Assembly (NCBI GenBank): GCA_944989445.1
Contig: CALYLW010001198.1
Span: forward strand, 3,287-67,286
Length of the DNA stretch: 64,000 nucleotides
Direction: 5' to 3'
Origin: Ampullaceana balthica
Lineage: Eukaryota > Mollusca > Gastropoda > Lymnaeidae
The notes under the pieces are model-generated. The model was not told the DNA's origin. It searched no databases and worked only from the letters and a program-made list of their open reading frames with translations. A program made the position numbers and the translations under genes. Numbering within the stretch: position 1 is the stretch's first letter; the number at the start of each line of letters is the position of its first letter. This document shows, piece after piece, positions 33,276-46,559 of this stretch.

Positions 33276-33552
33276 GAAAATATGGATGATTTTCAATTTC
33301 TGGTTGAACCAGTTTTTTCGGTACATCAGTGTTGACAAACCTGTGATTGCTTCAGTGTGTGATATTTAAACAAATCAATCTTCTTATATCATCGGCGAAT
33401 GTTTCGTCATATGGGGGAACATATAAATGTGACGTCATAGTGCGGTTATAGAAAAGCATATGTTTTAATCCTAGTGGTTAGTAAATTTACAATATGTGGA
33501 TAAATCTAAAAGTATCTGACACTGTTTGTGGTTTAATATTGAGGTTCTCATC

Positions 33553-33829
33553 GTATCTTATCTATACAGACGCTCCTTCTATGCAGAAGATAATTGCGTC
33601 CACAGACCATGGCAGATGATCTGTTGGCAAGTGATGCAGTGTTCACAGGCCACCGCTTCACAGGCCACGCATTAACCAGCCGCCTAACTAGTGTTAGGTA
33701 CCCATTCGGAGCTGGGTGACTCAGGGACGCCCTAGACCCAGGGAACAAATGTCTTGTCTTCACATGGATTCGAACCCGTGACCATCGGTACGCCAGTCAA
33801 GCGAGCTGCCACTCGACCACCGCATCCCA
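33553..33829 (-). mobile_element. tRNA-derived SINE (copy 2)
   Basis: Same family as 25955-26198. Box B is seen in reverse as ggattcgaacc near 33766, and box A as ccactcgacca near 33809. The LINE-like tail (tatcttatctatacagacgc, ccttctatgcagaag) is at the left. There is a local repeat in the body (caggccaccgcttcacaggccacg). Confidence 0.88.
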
Positions 33830-33929
33830 CGGTGGTTAATGGATACCCAATTTATTATTTAAATAAAAACGTTGTATGTATTTAAAACCAAATTTTAAAA
33901 ACCCGTAAAAAACCACGTTTTTTTACTAT

Positions 33930-34393
33930 AAATCCTTTACGTACGAGAAGTAACTAAAAGAATGTTCATTATAATACGCAGAGCAAGACCATCCAAAAAT
34001 ACACAATTGTAGTTGTGTCGTAAAACATGTTTAATATAATGCGCACCGATCAGGAATATGTTTACAAAAAATGTTGTCAATAAAATACGCACCTTATTGC
34101 GCGACAGAAATGTCGTTCAATATAATACGCACCGCGACCTTCTATCTAAAAAATAACATGATACATAGAGGATAAATAAAATAATATAAAAATTCAATAA
34201 TTTAATGACAATACATGCGATCGATCTGAAATTTTGATACGTAGTTTTTATCATCGGCACAAAACGGCCTGCAAAATTTCAGCTCGCTAGCTTACGAGAA
34301 AGTGGGTTAAAATCGATCCTAAGTTTTGGCGACAATCAAGCTAGCAAGCAAGGGTTCAAACAAACAGACACCACTAGTTAATATAAAGGATTT
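33930..34393. mobile_element. Possible MITE with 10-bp inverted ends
   Basis: The ends AAATCCTTTA and TAAAGGATTT form a 10-bp inverted pair. The interior has three degenerate tataatacgcacc-like words and a GC-richer end (cagctcgctagcttacgaga). No target duplication is clear. Confidence 0.3.
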
Positions 34394-34661
34394 AAAAAGC
34401 GACGAAGTCAAAATAAAATACAAAGTTTACATGTACATCTGTAACATCAGACATAAGTCTGTGCAAAAGTCTTATTTAATAAAGTCTATCACTACACTGA
34501 TATGATGTACTTTTAAAACCGTGTTAACATTAAACTAATGAAACCAAAAGACGACTTTATAAACATTTATTTATGTTATGAGCTACAAGTGTCGAAACGA
34601 TAATAAACAAATTATTTCAAACGTAACATTAGTGGTGCTTGCACGCCTCAATAAAAAATTG

Positions 34662-35105
34662 GTGTCTCTAGTTTTAACATTAGCCGTAACAATTATCTAG
34701 TTTTAACATTAGCTGTAACAGTTATCTAGTTTTAGCATTAGCTGTAACAGTTATCTAGTTTTAACATTAGCTGTAACAGTTATCTAGTTTTAACATTAGC
34801 TGTAACATATATCTAGTTTTAACATTAGCTGTAACAGTTATCTAGTTTTAACATTAGCTGTAACATATATCTAGTTTTAACATTAGCTGTAACAGTTATC
34901 TAGTTTTAACATTAGCTGTAACAGTTATCTAGTTTTAACATTAGCTGTAACAGTTATCTAGTTTTAACATTAGCTGTAACAGTTATCTAGTTTTAACATT
35001 AGCTGTAACAGTTATCTAGTTTTAACATTAGCTGTAACAGTTATCTAGTTTTAACATTAGCTGTAACAGTTATCTAGTTTTAACATTAGCTGTAACAGTT
35101 ATCTT
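34662..35105. repeat. 29-bp minisatellite, about 15 copies
   Basis: The unit is TATCTAGTTTTAACATTAGC plus tgtaacagt. Variants with tgtaacata occur twice. Confidence 0.95.
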
Positions 35106-35309
35106 GCTTATATTTGACTAGAATCACAAAAATGTAAGACTTACAGTTGAAAAACTCAATTGTAAGTCAAATGTATGTAGGCGATCGTATAATACATTTA
35201 CATTTATCTCAAAAATATATAAGGGTTAACAACGGATACGTTATAAAAATATCTTTATGAAACGTACAAAAAAGTAACTCTATAATGTTATCCCTAACTT
35301 AAAAACAGG

Positions 35310-35500
35310 AGGATAGAAAACACAGTGGAAAGTATTAATAATACAAGATACATTAAATACAAATTGGAAATACAACACATACACATTTTAATATAACACA
35401 TTGATAGACATAGGGATGAACATTACTTTTCTTGTTTCATATGCAAGGAAATCAAACTTCTACAATTTCTCGTTCTTCCCGTCATGCATGGCTTATCTAT
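35310..35500 (+). pseudogene. LINE ORF2 relic, strongly decayed
   Basis: Translation gives TFLVSYARKSNFYNFSFFPS, matching the FLIPYARTNRYKFSFFPS segment of the LINE at 27171-27605, and before it words from the same alignment (aggaggatagaaaacac, aaattggaaatacaacaca). It is cut off at about 35500 by the hAT end that starts at 35517. Confidence 0.7.
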
Positions 35501-35516
35501 ATAAACCAGTGGTTCC

Positions 35517-35560
35517 GGATTTTTTTTTACCAGTAGACCATTTTTATAGTCATAACTTGC
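35517..35560 (+). mobile_element. Terminal inverted repeat of ZBED5-like hAT (left end)
   Basis: CAGTGGTTCCGGATTTTT at 35517 has the CAGTGG start of hAT ends. It matches the minus-strand end at 54702-54689 (CAGTGGTTGCGAAC followed by T-rich sequence) behind the second copy of the same transposase. The right end of this copy was not located. Confidence 0.55.
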
Positions 35561-35696
35561 CCACGGACCAACAAATGAACCGCTACATAAATGTTTAGTA
35601 TACACATTTAATGATTAAAAATAACAACATTTTGTTGATGAATTATTTATTTAAATTTAACTTTAAAAAACAATTTTTTTTTGTAAATTAATTATT

Positions 35697-37425
35697 TGGA
35701 TGAACCTGATGAGATTTTATGAGTGTATTTATGCCCGGCTCAAAGTTTGTGAGTACCAACCACAAATCCCCACGAGCACTAATTCTAGACGATTTCTATT
35801 GTTTGTGATGGGGTTAATGACGTTACGAAATACACGTTCTACCAAATAGGAAGACGGGAAATCAGTCAAAAACTTCTGTACAATAACCCATGATTCAGGA
35901 TATAACATTGGGATCTGTCTCTGTAGCTATAATTGGCAGTATCATTGTTCAAACATTGGTTTAAGTTCCTCATTTGTGGAAAATTCAATAAGTTGCTCCT
36001 GTATTTGTATGGATTCATCTATGTCTGGAATCTGAGTTTGTCCCCGAGCAAAAGCGTTCAACACCCAGTAAGGAATATCCAAACGAAGAATGTCTTCAAA
36101 TCTTTAGTTCAGGTCTGCATGAAGAGCCGTTAAGTGTTGACAGTAGACCATCAAGTTTTTAACTTTATTTTGCAATTTCGAGAGATTTTGAAACTGAGAA
36201 CTTTCCCCTCTCTCCAAGTTTTGTTTGTACAGAATTTTTTAAAATTTTTTTTGCATCAAACGCAAATATTACGCTTTTAGTTTTGATTAAATTTAATTGG
36301 TCACCTTGTTGTTTCAAATTAGTTTCGTTAAATTAAATTTTGTCTCAAATAACTTTCTTTGTCTTAAAGGAATTCCAGCACTGAATCAAAGAGAACATAC
36401 CATTATTTAAACAGGGAGTTTTAGATAACCAACGTACTTCTGTGTGAAGTAGTAAACGATTATATTCTTTGTTTCTAAACATAGTTTATCACATAATCTC
36501 TCATTGAAGGCATTCCTTTTGATTTTATTAGCTGCTCTAATGACATAATCTAGTGATTCATGCAAACGTTCACTAAGAGTTTTTACAACTTAAGGATGTC
36601 GATGAATGACACAATGAACTGAACATACATGTGGTACAGCTTGTTTTAAGTATGCCAGAAAGCCTCGGTATCTTCCAACCATTGCCGGAGCACCGTCAGT
36701 AGTAACATAAATGATATTAGTAAAGGGTATAGCTTTTTCATCGAAAGTCTTTTTAATTCAGTAAATAAAGTTTGACCTTTCGTATCTGTTTCAAAACATT
36801 TAGCAAACAACGTTTCTAGGCAAAATTGTTCTTCTTTTACAAATCTTACATAAGCTAAAAGTAAAGCCTCGTTTCCTGGTAAAGTGGACTCGTCAAGCTG
36901 TAGAGAAATTCAGATGTTTTTAAGTACTCACATAAAGAATTTTCAACACACTGAGCCATTTCGTTAATCCTTCTGGGGAATTATTGCTCAGTGGAATTCT
37001 TTTCGTGATGTCGAAAGCTGGTTTGTGCAACACAGTGCTTATCACCTCACTTACAGCTGGTAAAATAAGTTCTTCACTAATCGTGTGGGGCTTTCCAGAC
37101 TTAGCAATCAATAAAGAAATATCATAAGACGCACTCAGTCCATCGTCATCTCGCTCAGATTTTGTCCCCATGACTTGTTGAATTGATGGTGTTTTCAAAT
37201 ACTTTTCTTTAACTGCTTGAAAAAAAAGTTAAATCTGAATATTTTTTATCACTATGTATTTTCATTAAATGTTCCTTAATCTTGGAAGTTTTTATAGAAT
37301 CGTTCGACAAAGTTTTATTACACAGAAGACACATTGGTAAAATACTATTTTTCTGGTGATGAAATAAAGCCATACTTCAAATATTCAACACTGCACTTTC
37401 TACATTTTTTCTTCGGATCACTCAT
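35697..37425 (-). pseudogene. hAT transposase relic, ZBED5-like
   Basis: Read on the minus strand from ATG at 37425 (MSDPKKKCRKCSVEYLKYGF). A BED-type zinc finger follows (MCLLCNKTLSNDS, then KIKEHLMKIH), and the conserved SYDISLLIAKSGKPHTISEE and PAVSEVISTVLHKPAFDI stretch (37100-37000). Next come the catalytic-core region with many lesions, LRALHADLN and RFEDILRLDIPYWVLNAF (about 36130-36030), and the C-terminal FPSSYLVERVF...NRNRLELV...TNFEPGINTL (about 35850-35720). Length (~1.73 kb) is right for the family, but stops and frameshifts are scattered throughout, for example TAA after FFSSS near 37205. Vertebrate ZBED5/SCAND3-type host genes derive from such transposases; this one is a dead transposon. 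Confidence 0.85.
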
Positions 37426-38124
37426 CTGGTAAAAGGGGAACAAAAAGATAAGAAAATGTGTAAAGAAAATGTTTCATTTGAAACGGTTTATTAACTATTA
37501 ATTATCAACTTTTTCAATGTAATGCTTGGGTAAGATCCAATTCTATTTTTGTTTTTAAAAAAAACTGAAGATCTTTTCGTATTTAAAAAAAAATTAACCT
37601 TAAGGTAATACTATTGGAAAATGTGAAACAAATTGTTTTCAAAAGATATCAATTTTATTCAAATATTAAATCTACCTACTTTCAAAAGTACACTATCTTG
37701 ATAACAAAACAAAATTCAACTATATCAAAACTTCCAACTGACAATACTAAAATTCTTTTAGCCTAAGATTGGGAAAATTTGTTTATAAACTTCGAATCAG
37801 CGTTATATTAAAATAAATAGTCGATCACATGTACGATTCTTTTAGACTTATATTGTAGGCAGGTTATGCATGTTAAAGCATAGTTGCATTGCTGTATAAA
37901 ACTATTTTCGGTAGTCTGTCCCACACTTTGCCATATTTGTTATTAATTTAAATTACTGGCACCATCTAAAACTTTGAAGTGAAGTGCGACAGAGAAATCA
38001 GCCACAAATTCTCATTTTCAAGTATTTATTTGTTTCAATATTTTATTTCAAGCAACTTTTTAATGTTAATTACATTATCATAATATATTAGAAAACATTT
38101 TAAATATTGCTTTGCTAACCTTAT
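37426..38124. other. AT-rich sequence upstream of the hAT relic
   Basis: No frame or motif is recognised. Presumably it is the 5' non-coding part of the transposon, since related sequence stands behind the second transposase copy. Confidence 0.4.
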
Positions 38125-38312
38125 GTTGTGTCTATTCTGTAAACAGTTACTTTGTTATTATGTGTCACATGTTGTGTCTATTCTGTAAACATTTACTTTC
38201 TTATTTTGTGTCACGTGGTGTGTCTATTCTGTAAACATTTACTTTGTTATTATGTGTCACATGGTGTGTCTATTCTGTAAACATTTAATTTGTTATTATG
38301 GGTCACATGGTG
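38125..38312. repeat. 46-bp repeat, about 4 copies
   Basis: TGTGTCTATTCTGTAAACAT and TTGTTATTATGTGTCACATG repeat with a period of 46 (38131, 38177...). Confidence 0.88.
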
Positions 38313-38329
38313 TGGTCCACAAACACAAA

Positions 38330-39130
38330 AATCTTGAGACGTCAGTGGAATATGGCTATTTTTAGATTGAATTCACTTGGCTAAGTTATTTGTATATCTT
38401 ATGTTAAACACAGATTTAAAAGACTTATTGAATTTATCACGTGAGGCAACTTTGCAGTTTGTAGAAGAACTTTGTACAGACAAGTCGTGTTGTAAGGTAA
38501 GAGTTGTAAAACCATTGTAAAACTTTAATAGCTTGTTTTAACCCTATAATTTAAATAATTTTGTTATTATATATTTACATTGTCAAACTTTAATATCTGT
38601 TAGCAAACAATCTTTATATCAATCTTTATATTAGAAAAATGAAATAGGTTATTATAAAACTTTTTTAATCTTGTAACGAACAATTCTTAAAATTTGTTTT
38701 TATTAAAATTAAAAACGGTCCATTAATTAAACTGACGCCAATGATGTTTTAGATGCTCTTACAACAAACGAGTTTTGTTATATCATAATATTGTACATCA
38801 TCAAGTTCTCAAAATTTGATATTTGATATGTGAACAAAGATTCACATGCTTTGATAAATAATTAAATATATACTATAATAGGATCTAACAGCTTTTTTTT
38901 TAAAATTTTAAAATTCATTTTACAATTTTAAATCAGGCAGTATGTTTAAAACAAAATTATCGAGTTGGAATATAACTGAGTCTTGGATTAGGTCCAAGCA
39001 TTATTGTTTTGTGTTACTTTAGTCGCGTGTCTGACATTTTTTGTGGCAATAAGTTCCACAACTACTGTAGCTAGACACATGAGTTTTATGACGTTGTAAA
39101 CACTTTGTTGGCACACCATAATATCACGCA
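38330..39130. repeat. Diverged ~0.85-kb direct duplication, first copy
   Basis: Matches 41090-41960 in order: ttatttgtatatcttatgtt, the gcagtttgtagaagaactt region, ttgtttttattaaaatt, and the gacatttgttgtggcaac module near 39030. It is non-coding. Confidence 0.7.
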
Positions 39131-39424
39131 TTAATATCATGGCAAACAATTATTCTACCATTAAAGACAGACGGGTGGAAGAAGGTCGTTTGTTTGTATT
39201 TGATGTAAATGTTATATAAAATAGAGAAGTCCTTGTTACTTAGAGTGTGTGGCTGTGTCCATGTAAGTCACTGAAATTGAGTCAAGAAGTTTAAATACAA
39301 GGGCATATACATTTTTATAATTGGTGGAGCGGACTTTAAAAGAAAACAAAAATTAAGGACATATAAAAATATAACCATCATTTCTAGGTCATCTAATGTT
39401 ATTGGGGGACACTCACGTGTGTCC

Positions 39425-39806
39425 TTGTACATTGATATCAAAGTTTGATACGTGTACATACATACATACAGCTCAGTTGTGTGTCCTTGTAAGGAGTATT
39501 ACATTAATACCAAAGTTTGATACGTGTACATACATACAGCTCAGTTGTGTGTCCTTGTAAGGAGTATTACATTAATATCAAAGTTTGATACGTGTACTAC
39601 ATACAGCTCAGTTGTGTGTCCTTGTAAGGAGTATTACAATGATATCAAAGTTTGATACGTGTACATACATACAGCTCAGTTGTGTGTCCTTGTAAGGAGT
39701 ATTAAATTGATATCAAAGTTTGATACGTGTACTACATACAGCTCAGTTGTGTGTCCTTGTAAGGAGTATTACATTGATATCAAAGTTTGATACGTGTACA
39801 TACATA
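39425..39806. repeat. ~67-bp minisatellite, 5-6 copies
   Basis: The unit contains GCTCAGTTGTGTGTCCTTGT, AAGGAGTATTACATTGATAT and CAAAGTTTGATACGTGTAC. The period is 64-68 bp depending on the number of cata steps. Confidence 0.92.
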
Positions 39807-39999
39807 CATCTCAGTTGTACACCAGGAAGTTGGTCCAACATGATATTCAAACTTTATATATGGTATTTAAAACATCAGTATACTATTTTTTGTTTTAATA
39901 ATTGACTACCTTTTTCAATTTGCTAAAGTACAATACTTCAGTAGCTTACTATATCCTAGAGGGGCAAGAAATATTTGGATCGACTCCACATTGATATTG

Positions 40000-40505
40000 A
40001 TTTGTGTCAACGTAATCACATATTTGGTATTTGTTGGGGCAACAAGTTCTGGAACTTGTGTAGCGAGACTAGACACACGTGTTAAATGTACTATGCTATT
40101 ATGTGTCACTTGTTGTCCACAGTTGCAAAAATATTTGTTACATAAGTCAATAATTATTTTTAGATTGAATTTTTTTTGGCTAAGTATCGGCCTGTATAGA
40201 ATAAAACTTAGTATTGGATTAGAACCAAAGGTTATTGATTTGTGTTACTGTACTCGCCTGTTTGACATTTGTTGTAGCAACAAGTTTTATAACCACTGTA
40301 GCTAGACACAAGAGTTATGTGACGTTATGAACACGTTGTTGGCACGGCTTAAGTAGATTTGTGTTACTGTACTCGCCTGTTTGACATTTGTTGTAGCAAC
40401 AAGTTCTATAACCACTGTAGCTAGACACAAGAGTTATATGACGTGGTTGGCACGGCTTAAGTAGATTGTATTGTGATTAATATTAGAGCTGATGTAATCA
40501 GCCAG
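40000..40505. repeat. Three further copies of the tgacatttgttgtggcaac module
   Basis: Copies at about 40000-40110, 40229-40345 and 40351-40505 share the order gatttgtgttactgta, gtttgacatttgttgtagca, acaagttctataaccactgt, agctagacacaagagttat and ggcacggcttaagtagatt. Other copies are in 38975-39130, 41758-41935 and 52765-52935. They may be internal repeats of the ZBED5-like hAT. Confidence 0.75.
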
Positions 40506-40876
40506 CTGAAAAACTTGGAATCTTTTACATTAAAATATTGGTTTAAATAAGTCAGTGACGTAGCGTGGTTATGTGTCGAAAGGTACATAACTAGGTTTGC
40601 CGTCCCCCAACCCTATCTAAAAAATATTTCGTTTCTATACAACAAGGAAAATTTGTATTAGAAGATAATATTAAGGACCCCATTAAAATCTTATGTTACA
40701 AATAAATTTATGTATAAAAGCTTTCATTTTTTATATAAAGTTATATGCTTTTTCTTATGGCCTAATCTTTGATAAATCAATTTCGTTAGTCAGCCTAACC
40801 ATGCTAAACAAGAAAAATAACAATAGAATCTTGGTATATTCATTAATTGTTTTCATTAATTTTTTAGTAAATTTAT

Positions 40877-41002
40877 TTGTAATCAAACATCTATTGTGAC
40901 ACTGACCAGTCATAATGCCTTTACATGATTAATATAATCATACATCTATTGTGACACTGACAAGTCATAATGCCTTTACATGATTAATGTAATCAAACAT
41001 TT
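40877..41002. repeat. Tandem duplication of 61 bp
   Basis: GTAATCAAACATCTATTGTG with gacactgac(c/a)agtcataatg follows twice in tandem. Confidence 0.85.
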
Positions 41003-41089
41003 ATATATAATGTAAACATATAATTATCCTAACCATGCTAAAATTAAAAATAACTTTAAGGTATTTGATTCACTCACTATTTTAGTCAA

Positions 41090-41960
41090 TTTTTTTTTAG
41101 TAATTTTAAGTTTAAAGTTTATTGGGAAGTTATTTGTATGTCCTTTCTCAAACACAGACTTTAAATAACTTTATTGATTTTATTTTCTCACGTAACTAAA
41201 TAGTTTGCAGAATAACTTAGTACAAACAAGTCTTGTTGATAAGGTAATATTATTTTAGAAATGTGTTATGTTATAGTTATAACGTACATATATGGCTCAA
41301 TATTAATATTGTCTGAGTTAGTTTTATTATTATTGATCATCAAAATTTTGATATCTTGAAAATGCAATCATATTCTTGTGTTCTGATATATATCTATTTT
41401 AAAACTTTAATACTCATTAACTAACAGTCCAATTTTTGTTTTATTAAAATTAAATTATGTCACTTGATTAAACGGACGCCCATTGTGCTTGGAATGTTCA
41501 AGATACAAACGAATTTTATGATATTGTACAGCATTTGGTTATTAAGTCTTAAGTTTAAGAAGTTTGAAATAAATATTTGGTTCACTTTCTAAAACAAAAT
41601 TATTCCCTTATATTATTATCATAAGTACATTTTTTTCTTTTTTTTTCTTATTTTTAAGAATTCTTTTTTTGTTTTTTTTTGTTATCATATTTTTATTTCG
41701 TGTGGTTGGGAATTTTAGTAGTTTTGAGTGGTAATAAAACTTAGTCTTGGATTAGGTCCAAACGTTATTGATTTGTGTTACTGTAGTCAAATGTGTGACA
41801 TTTGTTGTGGCAACAAGTTCTTTAAAGACTGTAGCTAGACATAAGAGTCATGTGACGTTGTGAAAAGCTCTATGGCACGGTTTGAATAGATTTTATAGCA
41901 ATTAGTATTAGAGCTGATGTAATCAATCTTTTAAAAGGCATCAATTCCTATTACATTAAA
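41090..41960. repeat. Diverged direct duplication, second copy
   Basis: Counterpart of 38330-39130 as described there. It includes the module at 41758-41935 and is followed by a single unit of the caataggaacaagatcatgg sequence that is expanded at 52985-53815. Confidence 0.7.
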
Positions 41961-42543
41961 ATTTTGTTAAGCCTTATATCATATTAGTAGCAATAGGAAC
42001 AAGATCATGGTTGTAATAAATAAAAATTATCATTCAATTCTTTAATTTAAATTTTCAAACAAATCTTGTACATACCACAAAAGAAAAAAATGCCGAATAA
42101 TGTTGGTTCTCGATATTTAGCTAAAGTTCACGTTTATTTCGCAGATTTTTGTTTTCATTAATTTGGTTGGTGTGTCCACATTTTTACTTAAATGGGGTGA
42201 ATAAATTATAAATGTTAACTGTGGGACATAGATTATTTTCGTTTTACTAAAGTGAACACAAAGAGAAACGTGTAATGTAGTAACTGTAGTTTTTTTTATT
42301 ACGACTGTTTTATATATTTTTTATAAGTCCTTTTACTAGTCTTTGATAATATTTTTTTAACAAAAAAAGGATAGGTTATACAAATAGACATCTAATAACA
42401 CCTAGTCAATCTACTGATTTAGTATAGCACTCCTCCGAGAAGGGGTGGCCTCTATAGGGCCCAATGGACGAGTAGGGTAAGCGGAGCTGGTCATAGCCAT
42501 AAACCGACTACTCTTTGCAGGCAATGCCGAAGTAATTTATGTT

Positions 42544-45460
42544 CATTGGTGTAGGCAAGGTGGGGGGAAGGGGGCACTTTGCCCCTCATAATTTTAGAAA
42601 AATTTTATAACATTGTTACAATAGATATGGGCTGAATTTCCTGCAAGTTTATTACATTGAAGACATTGTACATATACCAAACATAAACAAAGAATTATAT
42701 CTGCAAGTATAACTGATTGCATTATTGTAATTTTTAAAATAATTATTTCAGTGTCGAACAGTTACAGTTACAATACTAATAAAATGGAGTATAAAATTAT
42801 AAATGACACTGATACAGCGATAATATTAGAAATTTAAGCTATTTATTCTGGAACAAAAAATGTAAAAGTCTTGATATTTGTCCAAATCGATTGATAAAAT
42901 TTTTTAAAAATTTTCCTTGTTTTCGGATATTTTTTTCTGTGGATAACATCATACAAAGAACAGATAAACGATCATCACCAGTTGTTGTACTTAGCCACGT
43001 TTTTACTCGTCCTAGAGGCTAAATGATCTCTCGATTGTGCATGTTGTTACTGGAAGAGCCAATGCTGTCAAAAAATCCCTATTAATCATGGGAACAAATT
43101 GGTTTCATCTAAAACCTCACATAGAGTTATTGTTTCTGTTTTTTCCCTTTACTAGTTTTACATTTCCATATATCATACCAGGTTTCACTCTCCTCGATTA
43201 AATTGTCAAATGCTTAATATTCAGCAATTGTCCCGGCTTGATCCTTGATTGCGAGTCTTTTTAGCGTTGTCATTAAAAAGGGATGCAAAACTAAAAGGGC
43301 AAATTCTGGTTTATTTTCCTTACAAAAACGAGTTTCCAGCGATGATATAATAGAATCAAGGTAGGCTTTAAAACAGTTATTCTAAAATAATCTTCAGGTA
43401 AATCAACTTTTGATTTTCCCTGTTCATTTGTCTTCCAGCTTGTCGTGGAGGTTTAAAGTCGACACCAATGTCATCTGCAACACGTTTTGTATCTCTAAAA
43501 ATTTCCTTATACCTCTCATCACAATTCTGTACATCAACAGCTAATGTAGTTAGCAGTTATTCAATGTATTTTTGTACTGCCAGTAAATATAAATAAAGTG
43601 ACTGCAATTTTTGGGTCACAGCTTCTAACTTTGATGAATATTTTTGAATAATAACTAAACAAACAACAAATGTAGGAGTTCTTACAGCACAAAGTAACTG
43701 ATGTGCAACTTGCCTGCTTTTTTCAGATTGTTCTAAATAATCCAGTTGTTTAACAATTTATGTCAAATTTTTAGCAAAAATCCGCAAGCTTTCACATGTA
43801 TGTGTTCATCTAGTTTCACATAGCAAAGGAACATTTGGAATTAGTTTTCTTCTTTGATAACTTCATCGGAAAAACATCATAATTGACTTAATTGTTACTA
43901 TTTTGTTTTGTACAGCATTCACATTTTTTAAATCGTTCACGACAAGATTTACTTTATGTGAACTGCAATGTAAAAATGCTGCTTTTTGGAATGTTTTTCG
44001 AATTATATCTTGGACTCCTCCTTCTTTACCTACCATTGTAGAACACTCGTCGAATACTTGACCAACAAGTTTTGTCATATCTAATTCAAATTCTAATGAA
44101 TTTGTAATGATGGTTGTAACGTCTCTTGGTGACGTATTACTTGTTAATGTGTTTTGTAGGCCTTTTCACAATACACATTTTTTATGCAACAATCCTCTGA
44201 AGAATTAATGTCAATAAAATAACTTATATATGCACTCTATGTACAAAAATATAACTTTGAGGTTTCACAACGTGGAGACATCAGCCACACATTCACCATT
44301 TCTCTCAGAACTCCTTTCGCGCGCTTTTACCCATGTGACCTTTCTGTCACTAATCTCGTGATTCTCACGTGACAGTGGTGTTGGCTAAACATTCAGATGT
44401 TCTATCGAATATTAGAATATATACCAGGAATTCTTCTGTGACCATCATTTTCCCATTTTGTCCTTTGACAAATCTAACACCAAGTGACATCTGCTCAATG
44501 GCTAAAATGTCAGTTGTCTCGTCAGCAAGTATAGAAAATTCAAATGAATTATTTTCTTCACAAACAATGTCTTCACGCAAGAGAGACAAATAAAATTCGA
44601 TTATAGTGTTTTGCAGAGTTGCCGAGATATACTTAGCTCTTCAAGAACAAATTGACAAAGGATTACCTAGAACTTCATCTCCAGATTCGACGCGAAACTG
44701 TAACAAGTCAAAAAAATTACCAGAATTTGATTATTTTCCACGTAGTGCTAAATCATGCATGCCGCAAAATAGGATTGTAGAAATGATTGAACCCAGTTTG
44801 TTGCGATTTTCTTGAATGTGTCTTCTAAATGATGAGTTCAACTGCTCATCTATAGAAACTGCTTTGGCTTCCAATAATGCAACAAAATAGCTTGCATCTT
44901 CATGAGAGACTTTGTGCCATGTGCTTTGCATGTGGCTACGTGCATCTTCGTTGAAATCTGTGCATGGTTTGATGACAAATGCCCCCTGAACTCCTCGAAT
45001 TTCTTTTTGCGAAAACTAGACGCAATGTTTGCAAAAGGCAACTTTTAACATTTGCGAGTATACAAGCCACGGTTAATATTCTCATAACCATGCATATCTA
45101 AAAACTCTGATTCTAACACTGTCAGCTATTAAATCATAACTTTTATCAAGGATTCAACAATCACAAATCAGCTGCAATTTCTACTCATTTGAAAGGTCGT
45201 GTGTCAAGACACACCTTCCAATATCCCAATTTAGGAAGAAGTGACAGCGACAATCAAATTAGAAACAGTTGCTTCAGTTGTGTCTGGCTGTTGAACTTGT
45301 ATTATTGTCCTCTATGCAAATGATACGTCAGATGCTGCAGACGCCCCAAAATCTTCTAATAACGGCATCTCGGAATCTCGCGATTGCTATACTATTCGTT
45401 TTTTTAAGCCTGTAAATTTTTCTGCCACCCCCCCCTGGAAAATTCCTAGCGACGCCCATG
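42544..45460 (-). mobile_element. hAT transposon with near-complete ends and 8-bp target duplication
   Basis: The left end is CATTGGTGTAGGCAAGG and the reverse complement of the right end is CATGGGCGTCGCTAGG. Both run into G-rich sequence (gtggggggaaggggg; ccaggggggggtggcag). The flanks tttatgtt (42536-42543) and gttatgtt (45461-45468) match at 7 of 8 positions. A decayed transposase occupies the minus strand. Confidence 0.72.
43050..45290 (-). pseudogene. hAT transposase relic, TTF-finger/DUF4371 type
   Basis: On the minus strand, in order: YPWLVYS-like and AFCKHCV (TTF-type zinc finger, about 45080-45020), FVIKPCTDF (about 44970). DUF4371 follows: MQSTWHKVSHEDAS at 44931, then FRRHIQENRNKLGSIIS and ILFCGMHDLALRGK ending near 44733. 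Then FEFSILADETTDI, with the first catalytic Asp region, near 44540, and VFDECSTMVGKEGGVQDIIR with HCSSHKVNLVVNDL (44050-43930). The C-terminal part fades to about 43050. Frames are broken repeatedly. It belongs to the group of 52 kDa repressor/ZMYM1-like transposases, distinct from the ZBED5-like relics. Confidence 0.8.
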
Positions 45461-45567
45461 GTTATGTTAGGTGTTAGGTGCTACTCACATATGATTACAT
45501 TCACTGTACGAATCTTAGGCAAAGCATTAGATGTGATGCCGATGATGAAAACAAAATTACGCTTTGA

Positions 45568-45632
45568 GGGTCGGGTAAATCCGAAGCGACCGTTTCGTCC
45601 CCATCACTAGCAACGCCATTTTGCGGTACCGG
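45568..45632. mobile_element. Fragment of the retroposon family seen at 2327
   Basis: GGTCGGGTAAATCCGAAGCG and CCGTTTCGTCCCCATCACTA correspond to 2328-2394. It is interrupted at ccgg by the integrase-type element that starts at 45633. Confidence 0.75.
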
Positions 45633-46559
45633 TGTAACAGGCCAGATTAAACCCCTGACCAGAATATACCCGGGTATAATCTGGCCTAGGGGAGAATATA
45701 CCCCTCCAGGCCAGAATATACCCCTTTGACAACATGAGGATATATAGTAAAAAATGAATGAATGACTATTAAGTCATTTTTATGAGTTTTAGCTTTGTCA
45801 GAGAAGTTAAACTCATTTCTTAAGTAGGAAAGATGTTTTATTTACAGTAAAACAATAATAATAAAATAATTTCTTTTATTACGATGTCTGATTTGACGGT
45901 AACTTTTTATCTAAAGTTACAGTCTGCACAAGTATAGATGGAATCAGCGTTTTTTTTTAAATTATCTTTTTTTTTATTAAAAACTTTTTTATTTTAAGTT
46001 GACTAATTCAAGCAATACATGAATTGACTATTAAAAAAAAATTAAGCGCGATAGGGACTAGACTATAGTTGTAGCTTTTCAAACGCTTGCGAACATTTAT
46101 TTCGTGTACCACGCTTATTAATCAAATTATTATGTTTAATTATTTTGAGTATGGCAATAAAGATTATTTTAGATTATTGAATTAAATTATGCATGAATGT
46201 TTTTTTTTCTTTTTATGTTTCTTTCCTCCTCTCATACATTTTAAATGTTACTAGAACAACGGTTTAGGCATATCTTCATTTTATTTTTGATATAAACATA
46301 TCATGGCACCTTTCCCTTTCTTTAATCTCTCTGAATATACGCTGACATGCAAAATAATTTAAAGAATAGGATGACTAAAAGTGTGGTAAACATTGCCTTC
46401 ACGGAGTCTTAAGACATTCAAAAGAAACCTTTGCTCCAGTAGTGCAAATTATTTATAATTTTTAAATCAGCGCAATTCATTTTTACCTGTGTTAATCTTA
46501 AAACAGTACGGTCATCGTTATTGGATTTCGCCAATGTTGGAATGTCAACCCGAATTTTG

